The translations under genes were made by a program, and so were the position numbers. The notes beneath the pieces were generated by a model. That model had not been told where the DNA came from, searched no databases, and saw only the letters and a program-made list of their open reading frames with translations. This document shows, piece by piece, positions 9,970 through 21,600 of a DNA stretch of 64,000 nucleotides; position 1 is the first letter of the stretch, and the number at the start of each line of letters is the position of its first letter. The stretch is taken from the NCBI GenBank assembly GCA_027575805.1, contig JANBPU010000009.1:1-64000 (forward strand), written 5' to 3'. This DNA is from Mycoemilia scoparia. Lineage: Eukaryota > Kickxellomycota > Kickxellomycetes > Kickxellales > Kickxellaceae.

Positions 9970-10687
9970 GAGGTTGGCATGTGTGGCTTATTGTGGCGGC
10001 CTCTCTTTACCTAGTGTCAAATCTGACTTTGACATTGTTTTCTTTCTTATTGCTACACTTGGGCCAACAGGTGGCCAATGCACAGTCTTGCCAAGTGATT
10101 TCTTTCATATAATTGTAGTAATAATAATAACTGATATAATAGCCTTCTCTGGGTCATTTGATGCCTTTATAGATGTGTTTCTATAGCCTTTTCGGAAAGC
10201 CCCTGGGCAGTTTTTGATTCTTTGATTCATGCCCCCAGTTCCTTTGGCTGTACCCCAGGCCGTTTGAAAAGACGGGGAGTAGTAGCATGTGTATGTATAT
10301 GATGTGACTGAGTTTGGTGGCTGCCATGCCACAAAGATGAGCTGCGGCTAGCACCCCCAGTTGGTGAGAACTTTCTTGGAACATTCACATCATGTACCGA
10401 ATCGAAAGTTAGGAGAAATGAGGCTGGGCCCATCAACCAATGTGAGCAAGTAAAGAGGCTCCCCAAACAATTATATTATTTGCGCCCAGTGTATATTTTG
10501 GCTGTGGCCAACATCTGTTATTAATTATGAATACGCCATTGCAGAGCAAGCAAACAAGCAAGCACTCGCCATGTCACAAAGGATGTATCGCACCCCCTAT
10601 GGGAATGCATTTTACCTAGTCTTCAAGGCTTTTTCCATTCTTTGTAAATTGATGAATCAGTCCTATAGTTGAGTTAGTAAAGCAATT
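9970..10687. other. Intergenic region, no gene seen
   Basis: Short overlapping ORFs on the minus strand (10105-10466) show no domain or coding character. Nothing else is recognisable. Confidence 0.4.
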
Positions 10688-10925
10688 GGTAGGTTCTCCA
10701 TCAAAAGTATATCAAACAGTACCTGATGACTAAGCATTTTATTACTCCTATGGAGGTAGCTATATGCCACATACACTAAAAATTGTGTTTACCAAACTAG
10801 CTAATGTAGTATACCAAATAATGCCTTTATACATTCCAGCAAATTTGGCCCATAAGCCCTATATTTAAAGCTGGTATTGAGGAGGTTGTTCTGGTGCACT
10901 TTTAGATGATACTATACTCTTTAAT
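10688..10925 (-). repeat. Degenerate repeat family B copy
   Basis: Reverse-orientation, diverged copy: GGTTCTCCATCAAAAGTATA at the left, ACATTCCAGCAAATTTGGCC in the middle and GTTCTGGTGCACTTTTAGA at the right. It carries an extra stretch in the middle relative to other copies. Confidence 0.5.
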
Positions 10926-11496
10926 CTGTTCTATACTCTATGCTGACTCGCAACCCCTTTTGCGTTCATGTGCTGCACAAAAGGCAAGGAGAGGCGAGGC
11001 ATGATGCAAAGAGCGACAAGCAAATAATCTAAAACCACAGCAATGCGCCAGGCAGCAACAAAGCAGTATTCGGGTGGGTAGGCTGATGCACATCAGATCT
11101 AATGGAAGATTCAATTCGACAGGCTTCTTTAGGATCCAATAGATGGACACTACCCCAGCACATGCACCAAAGAAGGCTTTGATGCCTATTCTGTGTGCTA
11201 CGTCTGATTAAATAGGAATGACAAAGTGCTGTATTTCCACATTCGTTTTCCTTTTTTATTTCTTAGAAAGAATCAGTATATCCACACACACATCTATTCT
11301 GTGAATTTGTTGATACTATTCTTGCTTTTCCTTCAAGAGTTGTGAGTCACTTTGCCTCTCTTCAAGCATATATAGTCCGGCTCTGACGCTCGTTTGCACT
11401 TCTTTGTTTAACATACACACACAAGCATCAGTTGGCTCTACACTTCTCTTCTCAATACGTTAACTATCTTATATCTTTCAACTCTCAGCAATCACC
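10926..11496 (+). promoter_or_regulatory. Upstream region of the SPX fusion gene, TATA box at 11369
   Basis: TATATA at 11369-11374 lies about 125 nt upstream of the ATG, followed by CT-rich stretches typical of fungal transcription starts. No other motif stands out. Confidence 0.35.
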
Positions 11497-13566
11497 ATGA
11501 AGTTTCAGCAGCAGCTAGCGCTCAAGGCCGTTCCCAAATACAGGGACCACTACTTGGACTACAAGGAGCTCAAAAGCACCCTCTATGACACGCAGAGGAA
11601 AATCGATGGTAAGTAAGCTGTATGCCATGGCCCTGGTTCTTGGCAAAACACCGCTCCGTCCCATTTTCTCCATAAAAGGATACGCTGCTGCCAGGGTTAC
11701 ATATATACATACGCTCTCTATTTAATATGTACGTAATAGGCCTCGGCGACTCTCAGGAAAACGGCAAGCAGGCCGATGAGCTGGTCAATGATCTCGTATA
11801 CGCTCGCATTTTCTCTGAGCTTGACAAGGTCAACAAGTTTTATATTGACAAGGTCGATTCCTGTTTGCAGGAATACAATGCGCTTAGCAGTTCGGTAAGA
11901 ATGGTTTTTGTTTGAAGCCAATGGCTGTGCACAAGTATTGGCTTGCAATTGTATGATTATGTGTGCTAGATATTGTCATCATCAGCATTAACAAAGCCGA
12001 AGATTTAACGCTGTAGTGGAATTCCGATATGAGTGAAGACGAGGCCACCAAATGGTATGTGTCAATGCCCAATATGCTCTGGAGAACTGCCAGAATAATC
12101 TCTCTCGACCACATCTTTAACTAAATGCAATATGCGTCATAACATGTAGGAAAAAGTCTTTCAAAGCTCTCTTGACTGAGCTGGAATTGCTCAATGGTAA
12201 GTCGTTGAAAACAATGCTCAGCGTGTATTTAATATATATTTTGCCACACTGCACCTAACAATGGGGGCGTGCCAGATTCTAATTATCCTCATTTCATGGA
12301 ATTGCTACTTTAGATTTCTTCCAGCTCAACGTCACTGGGTGCCACAAGATCCTCAAGAAGGCCAGCAAAGTCCTGGACAAGGATGTTCGTGCCCAGCTGT
12401 GGCCGAAGATCGCAAAGTATCCATTCATCAAGTCCGAAAAGAGCGACCAGCTGATGAATGAAGCATACTCTCTCTGGAGAAAGAAGGCTCCTCTGCTTGA
12501 AGACAGCGATAACGAAAAAAAGAACATGACTCCCCCCAAGAAGAGAAGACCATCGCTCGTTACCCATACGCCATTCGAAACAAAGACAGTTTCCTATTTA
12601 GACCATACCACATTCCCGCAGGGCGAGATCTCGCGAGTGTGGGTGACTCTGGCTGACAATGGAATGGGACTCCCTGTCAAGGTGCCGGTCATGATTGCAA
12701 AGGGCGCGTTTCCTGGACCAGTTGTTGGTATCACTGCAGCGCTCCATGGCAACGAAGTCAATGGTATCCCATTGATCCACCAGCTGTTTGAGGACCTAGA
12801 TCCCAAGCAGCTCCACGGAACTGTCATTGCAGTGCCGGTGGCAAATGCCCCAGGGTTCATGAATTCCCAGCGCGGCTATGTTGATGGAACAGATCTGAAC
12901 CGTATGATGCCCGGAAAACCCAACGGTTCATCGCCCCAGGTATATGCCTACAACCTGCTTAACCGCATCGTAAAGAACTTTGAGTATTTGATTGATCTCC
13001 ACACAGCTTCGAGGGGTAGAGCCAACTCTCTGTATGTGCGTGCCAACATGCTGGACTCCAGAACAAGACGCATGGCCAGGCTCCAGAACCCCCAGATCAT
13101 CGTTCACAACACCAGTCCTGATGGTTCTCTCCGCGGCGCTGCCATGGAGTGCAGGATCCCGGCCATTACTCTTGAGATCGGCGACCCATCACGGTTCCAA
13201 AAGAGATTCGTCCGCAATGCATTGCTTGGTGTCACCAACATCCTCTCGCATCTGCAAATGATTCCAGTCGAAACTGAGCGTCCAGAGTATGACCCAGTAG
13301 TGTGCACGAGGAGCTACTGGATCTTTGCCAGATCAGGTGGAATCCTGTCTGTCCTTCCCGAAGTGAACACCTGGGTCCGCGAGGGCGAGCCCATTGCCTA
13401 CATCCACAGCGTATTTGGCGAACTCGTCGAGACATACTATGCCCCTGATGATGGAATAGTTGTTGGAAAGCATGTGGACCCGGTATGCCAGAGCGGAAAT
13501 CGTATACTTCATTTGGGTGTTGTGGAAGATCAATATTTGCAGCATACAGATGACGGACACCTTTAA
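11497..13566 (+). CDS. SPX domain fused to aspartoacylase/succinylglutamate desuccinylase-like domain
   Basis: Five exons (11497-11608, 11740-11894, 12017-12054, 12150-12196, 12314-13566) give 534 residues. Residues 1 to about 150 form an SPX domain: the MKF start with YRDHYLDYKELK, then LDKVNKFYIDKVD, then the basic helix HKILKKASKVLDK (Lys129, 132, 133) that binds inositol pyrophosphates in the family. Residues about 185-534 form an AstE/AspA zinc amidohydrolase: HGNEVNG (His262, Glu265), LIDLHTAS (His347) and TLEIGDPSRF (Glu405, likely catalytic), plus a C-terminal beta segment. All metal and catalytic residues are present, so an active N-acyl amino-acid hydrolase is likely; its substrate is unknown. 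SPX would let phosphate status control it (inference). All exon joins keep frame, so the fusion is not an artefact of ORF calling. Confidence 0.92.
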
Positions 13567-13971
13567 AAATGGCAACAGCGACAAAAGCCTGGACAGACGG
13601 TGTGCGGCATACACATTTCTATATATTTATCTTGTTATTAGTAGTGCATGTAGTGTTTGAATAGTCATGATTCAGCTCTTATACGTCTTTTAATTTGCCC
13701 AACTATTGAAGGGCAAAGTCCAAAAATCATTGTTAGTATATAATAAATGGTAGTTTTGCAACATAGTAGGCAAGCAGTAATACATCTTGTTTAATATGAT
13801 GAGTAGTAGCATACTCTGTGGCAAGCAACTAGAAAAACTGTAGTAGTTTGGGAGTGTGTTCAAAAGACAACCAGTTAACCCATAAAATCAATCGAAATCT
13901 CTCACAATACAAGTGGCACAAAACCATGGAAATAGATTTCAAAGCAAACATTCATCTTGCACGTTTGTATC
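13567..13971. other. Intergenic region, no feature seen
   Basis: 3' flank of the SPX fusion and 5' flank of the RNase H2B gene. AT-rich; no repeat or RNA gene recognised. Confidence 0.4.
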
Positions 13972-15609
13972 ATGGCTAATGCATCAAGCGCCATAGTGAT
14001 TCTTCCTGATAATGGCACAGAGGGTAAGCACAAAATAGCTGGCGACGTTGTAATCTGGGCGCAATCATTTTATACAAGAATTGGTCTATGATATTAACTT
14101 TGGTGAGTCGTTCAAAATGTAGGGCTTGTTCACTATGAGGCATTGACACTTCCACATCCACGTACAGGTATATATATGTCATATCCGTGAGGTCTTTCAT
14201 TTTGAAAATTATATTTCACCAGAGTTCGCAGTAACCATGAATGCATTGACTTTTAGGCGAGTCATCGTCATTCTACCTTGATAGCCGCAATTCAAAGATG
14301 TTCGAAGCAAGCGATGCCGATCATTATGGATCAAGGTCATGGATAGCACACAACAAAATATACAAAGGTAGATCGCAGAGCTTTATAGGATTTTGTAATT
14401 GGAAAAATATATATTCACAGCATGCCTGAACATCACAATAGACGGATCTTTCACGATGTTTACCCAGATCGACCCTACCTTTTTGTTGGTTCCGATCTTA
14501 CAGTCATGCTGCCGCTGCTTTAAGGTTAGTCTGGATTACTCCAAAACAATTGTCATCCATAGCAATATTTGCTTGCGTGTATTTTACATACCTGCCTGTG
14601 TATTATCTGCATTTGGTTAGAATGGGAACGATTCGAATGGGCGTTATATTCAAGTCGACTCTCTCCCATTCGATGCCGGATTTGACAGCAATTTGCATGT
14701 TGCATCACTTGAAAGCCTCGTTCGGCAAGGAACTTTGCTGGACTGTGCTCTAAAAAACATTTGTGACGTTCAAGGTACATAAAAGACTACCATGAATAAA
14801 TTTGTTGTTCTATACAGCTCCCCCTGGTATGTGTGCTTATCACCAAAGTTGCATTTTCTTTATAGAACAAGGGTCATATACCAAGGTAGTAAAGTTTGAC
14901 AAAGCAAGAACGTTACAATGGCTGAAAAACAAGGTACTTTTGCATTTAAATTGGTGAACTATTTGTATTCTCTGGTATTTTATATGCTTACAACGAGTAC
15001 TCTGGTATGATTTATAATGAATAGGTCGCTATAGCTGCCATCAACTATGAAAAAACTCCAGCATTGATGGAAATGACCAAGAGAATCGAATCATTTAAAC
15101 CAATACCCCAAGAATTGAAGCAAAGTAGGTACTACAAGCAACGAATTCCTAATGAAACCCTAGCATAGAAAACTCACCCTTACGTGCAATGTATAATTTT
15201 AGGCATCCACGAATACCAGATTGTCCTTCTGATCAGTGAATATCTTCCACAAAGCTGGGTGGACACATTGATGAAGGAATATGATGATTTCAAGGCCGTG
15301 AAAGAATTGGAGACAGAGTTGGAGGCCACGACACATGCATCATTCAGCACACCTACTGACTACTTTAATATACCAAAACAGTCGACTGCAAATCCCAAGA
15401 AAAAGACAGCAGTAAGTTTCTGTTAGGTTTATACAGATTACTTTATTCAACTGGTCCATTATCAAACATGTGTACATGTACTTTATTTTTTATCTGCATC
15501 TTGTCACTAGAGCGTCAAAGACCCAAAGTCTGGCCCAAAAAAGATATCAGCTAAAGATATGGCTAAAACAAGAACGTTGACCAGCTTCTTTGCAAAGTCA
15601 TCCAAGTAA
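13972..15609 (+). CDS. Ribonuclease H2 subunit B
   Basis: Non-catalytic subunit of RNase H2, which removes ribonucleotides from DNA and RNA-DNA hybrids in the nucleus. Nine exons: 13972-14023, 14123-14167, 14257-14367, 14442-14524, 14621-14774, 14866-14933, 15025-15124, 15203-15411, 15511-15609, for 306 residues. Hallmarks are TLPHPRTG near the start, DGSFTMFTQIDPTFLLVPIL in the triple-barrel region, TKVVKFDKARTLQWLKNKV in the wHTH region and HEYQIVLLISEYLPQSW. The last exon ends MAKTRTLTSFFAKSSK, a PIP-box-like PCNA-binding tail in the same place as in the human protein. Every join preserves frame and family order. It is one of the most intron-dense genes here. Confidence 0.92.
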
Positions 15610-16259
15610 ATAGGATTTAGACATTATATGAATTATTATATCATGATGAAATAAAGTTCTGATAATTTTTGAACAAAATAAAAAGTTCAAAGAATAATAT
15701 TAAAGTGCTGCCATAATACTACTATATGTATTAATTTGGCTTTAATTGATTAAAAAGTGATGGAGAAAATTGTATTTAAAAATCATAAATTTTTGTTTGT
15801 GCTCCAATTTTTATATAAAACCAGCATGATCACTAAATGCAATTTATGAGCCATGATCTTTATATTATGGAAACTCTACAAGAAACCAATGGTTGTCTAC
15901 CAAAATATAGTTATAGTATTAGGTGATGGTGCTCCATCAAATGCAACTGTTTACAGATGTATTAAGAAGTTCAAGGCTGGAGAAATTGAGTTTGAAGATA
16001 CTATCTAATCTGGTAGACCAAGCCTATCGATTACAGATGTTAATATTGATCATATTTGTGAACTAGTAGAGCAAGACCCTTATGTACCAACTCATATCTT
16101 AGCTGAAGTATGTGGGTGCTCAAGGACAAAAATTAACAATATAATAAAAAGTGAGTTGGGCTATGAGTGCCTTTATGCTCAATGTGGATACATATTTATT
16201 AGAAATATAATCTTAGGAGTTTAAGATAAACTAATAAAATATACTAACAAAAGGATCAC

Positions 16260-17618
16260 AGCAGTATTCTGAACTATGTGGTCAACTACTAATAGTCAAC
16301 CAAGAAAAGTAAAAACTTTACTACCCTGAGAAGAACAAAGAGACATAAGAACGGTAAACCAGGGACTAAGCAAGGGAGGTAGAGAGTGAGGACAGAGAAG
16401 AGTCGTTATGGTGTGTGGCTGGATCTTGGGGAGTTATCATCCCTGGTGCTAGGTGGATCTGGTGGTATTGGTAGGAGGATCCTTGGAACAATAGATTGCC
16501 TAATAGTTGGATCCTTAACGATTGAAGCAGCATACTTGATAACAAGGTTATTGTGGACGGTAATTAGCTTAGAGAGGGACCACGAACCGGAACCGTAAGC
16601 ATATTCGTTTCTGCTCATCCAAATAGCATGTATCAGAGACGAGGAGCTGAGTTGCCAAAGCTTATGGAGAGCTGAGGCAGTGGGAGAGTCAGATGCTGGG
16701 AGTGCGGACCACCTGAGAAGAGGAGCAATCCTCCAGAAGGTTGAGTTCGTTGGAGAGATAGTGCTGAGTTGGGGAGTTTTGGCCTTGGGGAAGTCATTAG
16801 ACTTAATGGCCTTCCTGACCTCTTGAAGACAGATTGGGTAGCTAGCCCTGATCAGGGTTGACCATGTCGAGAGCAGTATTGATCTGAATTCTTGGTTGAG
16901 AGGGCAATGATTGAGCAAGTGATCTGCAGATTGGTGATCACTACAAAGACAAGAAGAGGATAGAGAGAGGGTTGGTGGAATTTTCCCATGGAGCATCCTG
17001 AAAAGCGAGGCCCTGGCTTGTGGGTGGACATTGAGTGCATGGCACTGGGACCATACTGATTTTGTCGGATTTGATCTGGAGAGTTGAGGTAGGAGCTGGA
17101 CTGTAGGAGGCTTTGGAAGAGTGTCTATTCCCGTAAAGAATTTTCTTATCGAAGTTGAGGACGGCCAGTCTGTAAAAGCCAAGGTCTTGGAGCCAGTAGT
17201 GGGGGAGTTGTCCTCAAAGAAGAGGGAGAGACCATTGGAGCAAGGTGGGTTAAAAGAGAGGTGTAGAGTTCTCTCCGTGTAGCTGGGAATAAGAGTAGAT
17301 TTGAGGGTTGTAAGCTTGTCAGCCCAGATTTTGAATAGAGGTCTGTAGTTAGGGCCCCTTACTTTGGGTTTCATGCAGGCTAGTATCATTGCAGCTAGCT
17401 TATCGGAATTTCCTAGAATAAGAGGTGGAATCGTGTCCTGGTGATGCAGGAGGGCTTTCTCTAGGTTGATCCAATCCTGTTTGCCAATCTCTAGGTCTGG
17501 ATACCCAATCAGGGGAATGTGGTAGTTTGAGCTAGTGAGATGAGGAGTTGTGAGCCTGAGTTTGAGCTTGCCTGCCTTTATACTCACTGGGTACCTTATG
17601 CCCTTAGCAATCAGCATC
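16260..17618 (-). mobile_element. 5'-truncated non-LTR retrotransposon (LINE), 3' end of ORF2
   Basis: A 403-codon minus-strand frame at 16406-17617 encodes the C-terminus of a LINE polyprotein after the reverse transcriptase. It includes a zf-RVT-like region: KSVWSQCHALNVHPQARASL then LFRMLHGKIPPTLSLSSSCL with Cys/His spacing CLC-X3-H-X4-DHLLNHC. No RT catalytic motif remains, so the copy is 5'-truncated, as is usual for LINEs. It lies inside the mariner remnant. I could not define a clean target duplication, so the outer borders are approximate. The frame is intact, suggesting a younger insertion than the host mariner. Confidence 0.75.
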
Positions 17619-17828
17619 TAAAAACATGGATAAAATTTTGCCAATTTTTCCTTCAAAAATTCAGGAATATCAATTCTACACTTACATATGATATAATTCC
17701 ATGTGATGAGACCCATGTATATCTTTATGCTCCCAGAACTAGCACTGCATCCAAATATTGGAAGTTAAAAGATGATAATCATATCATGATCTTGAAACAA
17801 AAAGCTCAAAAATAAAGTATATGGCTAC

Positions 17829-18035
17829 TGTTGGGATTTAACGAAGGATCTCCAGAAGGGGTTCTGTGAGACTAGTATTTATTTGTGATAAAATAATAAT
17901 AAAAGAAAAATCCACAGAAACAATAAACTAGGTAAAACTGTTGTAAAACAATATTTAGAAATACCTATGAGGTACTTATGGGTTGTTAATATATATATTT
18001 ATGTGTATTCCTAAGAATGTGATAATAATATCACA
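17829..18035. mobile_element. Solo LTR, 207 bp, second LTR family
   Basis: Begins TGTTGGGATT and ends AATATCACA (TG...CA) and is flanked by the direct repeat GCTAC at 17824-17828 and 18036-18040. Removing it rejoins the mariner frame ATG GCT ACT ATG TTC, giving the family's MATxFF motif, which confirms the borders. The TGTTGGRAT start is common in copia LTRs, but without an internal region the superfamily is a guess. A diverged relative lies at 24953-25160. Confidence 0.85.
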
Positions 18036-18468
18036 GCTACTATGTTCTTTTCCAAGTCTGGATTCTTCTATTGTAATATTGCACCTAAAGGCCAGACAAT
18101 AAATTCAGACTAATACATTGAAAAATGTCTAAGGCCCATGCTAAAAAAATGGCATACTAGCCATAAAACTAAAAAAAGGAGATCAACCCAGATACGTCCA
18201 GCTCTACCATGACAATGCAAGACTATACATCTCAAAGGCTACTCAGGAATATAAGAAAAAAATAGAATTTAATAGATTCAAGCACTTCCATACTCACTAG
18301 ATCTTGCTCCCTTTTACTTCTGGCTCTTTCCAATGGTAAAGAAACAACTAGCAAAGGAGGAATTTACCAATATTGCTCTAGTGAAAGCAAGGTTTTGATC
18401 ATTGTTTCATGATTCATGTCTTCTAAAGGATATATAATATAATTTATATATAATATACCCATAATTAC

Positions 18469-18610
18469 TGTTATACCGAAACAGGGATAATAATGAATAT
18501 AAATTATTAAGGGTTCAAAAAGCTACTGTTTATTTAAAAAGGGATAAATATTATGGTAACTACTAAGTAATATTTATCATAAAATTATGGGTATAATTTT
18601 TAGCGTGACA
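18469..18610 (-). repeat. 3' LTR of the Ty3/gypsy element
   Basis: 142 bp, TGTTATACC...GCGTGACA on the plus strand. It differs from the other LTR at two bases (GAATAT against GAAAAT, and GCTACT against GCTGCT). It holds the last codons and the TAA of pol at 18600-18602. Confidence 0.95.
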
Positions 18611-21600
18611 CTCTCCCCAACTTAGGATTCTTGTCATGCTGTACTTGGTTAAACTTATCTATGAGTTTTTGTGCATTTTCCATATTTCCTTCTGGTTCCC
18701 ACGTATTTTCGGTCTCATCATACCCTTTCCATTTTACGAGGTATTCACGTGGCTTCCCTTTCTTCTTCCTTGTATTCATGATCTTTTCGACAGTCCATTC
18801 TACGTTCCCTTCTACTAGTTCTGGGGGTGGGTGGAATTCCTCTTGAGGAATTTGTTCTGAACGATGATATCTCTTTAGGTATTCGACATTTATTACTGGG
18901 TTGATTCGCAGCATTGGAGGTAGCTTGATCTTATATGCATTAGGTCCTTTCCTTTCTAGTACTTCATATGGGCCATGCCATTTATCCATTAACGCTTGTT
19001 TGGTATTTGTCTTCACATGTTTAGGTAAGTTCAGTTCTGTCGCTATGACTACTTCATCCCCTGGTTCCAGTACTAGTGGTACTTTATGCTTATCATGATT
19101 TCGCCTGCTATTCTCTTGAGCTGTTTCGATGTTTTCCTTTGCTGCCTCTAGCATATTACCCAGATTTCGTAAGTATTGATTGGCAGTTGGGTTATTTACA
19201 TCTATGCTATTAATGGGGAATTTAGGCTTGAATCTATAATTTAACTCATAAGGGGTAAACTTCGTCGAGGAGTTCTTCTGGCTATTGAATGCTATTTCGA
19301 CCTTTGTTAGGTCCTTATCCCATTTGTCTGTTCCTTTACAGCTTGTTCTGAGCATGGTTTCTAGTTGTTTATTTGCATTCTTGCTCTGGCCATCTGTCTG
19401 TGGGTGGTTCGTTGTGCTCATCTTTAATGTAATCCCTAGGCCTTCTGCTATTGACTTCCAGAATTTTGATGTAAACTTGGGGTCACGATCAGAGACTATT
19501 GAATCTGGTAATCCATGTAGCTTTACAACATTATCCAGTATCAACTCGGTCGTCTCTGCTATTGTGGCTGTATCACGGGTAGGGATGAAATGTGCCATTT
19601 TCGAGAGTCGATCTACTACTGTTAAGATGGCATTGTGGCCTTTCTTTGTCTTTGGTAGTCCTGTCACGAAGTCCATTGCTATTGATTCCCATGGTCTCTC
19701 TGGTATTTCTAGGGGCTGTAGTTTGCCCTTCTTCCTAGTATCACCATGTTTTACTTTTTGGCATATATCGCAACATTTTACCCATTCCAATACATCTGTG
19801 TACATTCCCGGCCAATACCATGAGTTCTTTAGTTTGTCGTAAGTCTGTCCTTCTCCCCCATGAGCAGACACACCTGATGTGTGTGCTTCATACAATAGCG
19901 ACTTATGGAGTTTGGCAGAGCCTACACATCGGCGTCCTTTCTTGTACAGAATTCCATTATAGATGGAGTATTTCTTCAAGACAGGTTCAGCGGATTTAGC
20001 AGCTGGGTCTGTTCCACTGAGCATTCCAAAAATACGTTTGAGGGTGACATCCCCTTCATAGCTGTCTGTCACTGGACCAAGGTCAACTTCCCATGTTGAT
20101 ATAGTAGTTGTATTAATAGATATATTTGTTGAGCCAAACCCATTGCTCCCACGGGCTGTTGCTTGTAATTCATTTACCAATACAGGGACTGGTTTATCGA
20201 TCTTGTTCACTACCAGTTGGGCAATACGATCACCTGCTTCAATCTTATAAGGTAAGTTTCCATTGTTACAAAGGAGTACGGCAATTTCTCCAGTATATCC
20301 ATGGTCGACGACTCCCCCAATGGGGAAGATACCTTTTGCTGCTAGGCTACTACGGCCTTCGATCTTTAGGTAAGTACCTTGTGGGGCTTGTGCTGCTATG
20401 CCTAAAGCTATCTTTGTAGTTGATTTGGGTTGGAGGATTACTGTATTCGGGGAAGTAACATCATACCCTGCGTCATCATCATGTGCTGATGAAGGTAAGG
20501 TGGCTGTAGGGTGAAGTAAAACTATATTCAATCTCATCTCATCCATGGGGCTCATGTTAGTGGTGTATAGGGAGAGATTGTCAAATTTACTTCCCAAGTC
20601 CTCGATTTCTGTCATTGGTCCATATATTGGTAGTTCTTCTGGGGTTTCCTTGGGTTGTTCTTCTATGTGTGTTTTACCAAGATAAGGGAGACTACTATTG
20701 ATATCTGTATTTATCTCCCATGGCGGTCGTGATAAAATATCCGCAGCAATATTATCGGTGCCCTTTTTATACTTTACGGTAGTGTCATATCTGCTTAGAA
20801 GTTCAATCCACCTAGCCTTTCTACCAGATATGTCTGGCTGTGAGAATATGTGTTCCAATGCCTTATGGTCTGTCATGATATCAACATCATGGTTTATCCA
20901 GTGTTCCCACTCTTTTAGGCATGATACTAAGGCTAGCAGCTCTTGTTCATAAACACTATATCGTTGTTCTGCAGGGGAAAACTTTTTCGAGTAATACGCA
21001 AGGGGGTGCCAATCATTGTCATTTGCTAGTTGGTATAGCACTCCTCCCATTGCTATGCCAGATGCATCTGTTTCGAGTCTTTTCGGGGCCCTGGGATCAA
21101 AGGTTACAAGTACCGGTGTTGAACAGAGGGCTTTCTTCAGTAACTCAAATGAGTTTTGAGCTTCCTCTGACCATATGAACTTGGTGTCTTTCTTTAGCAA
21201 TTCTGTCAGAGGTATCAAAATAGTTGCAAAGTCTTTAACGAACCGTCGGTAGTACCCTGTTAATCCTAGGAATGCACGGACATCCGTCACTGTCTTAGAA
21301 ACTCTCCATTCAGTTATGGCAGCAATCTTGGATGGGTCAGTACTAATACCTTTGTCTGACAAGATGTGACCAAGGAACTCAATGCGGGAGCGGAATAACC
21401 TGCATTTTTCTGGTTTCGCGTACAGTGCATTCTTCTCCAGCCGTTTCAAGACTTCTTCCAATAAGCGGGTATGTTCTTCTTTATCTTTTGAATATATCAG
21501 GATATCATCTAGGTATGCTACTACACCTTTGTCCAATAGATCTGATAGGGCATCCTGAATTGTTCTTTGGAAGGTTGCTGGTGCATTACATAATCCAAAG

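Larger units (their letters stand above)
15860..18420 (+). pseudogene. Dead mariner-type transposon, split by two later insertions
   Basis: Three collinear pieces of a mariner-family transposase survive. About 15920-16190 encodes the HTH part: TVYRCIKKFKAGEIEFED, a stop, then SGRPSLSITDV and DPYVPTHILAEVCGCSRTK. About 17620-17828 encodes the first catalytic Asp region, IIPCDETHVYLYAP. About 18036-18400 encodes MFFSKSGFFYCNIAPKGQ, then the second catalytic Asp as YHDNARLYISKATQEY and the third as SLDLAPFYFWLFP. Stops and frameshifts are present in all pieces. The gaps are a LINE fragment (about 16260-17618) and a solo LTR (17829-18035). The terminal repeats were not located. Confidence 0.8.

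Noticed and set aside
11497..13566. SPX and aspartoacylase as two neighbouring genes
   Set aside because: Exon 5 runs without a stop from the SPX helix through the hydrolase, and no separate start or promoter lies between.
16260..17618. Target duplication for the LINE fragment
   Set aside because: Only weak similarity (GATAAA-type words) between the two flanks; too short to claim.
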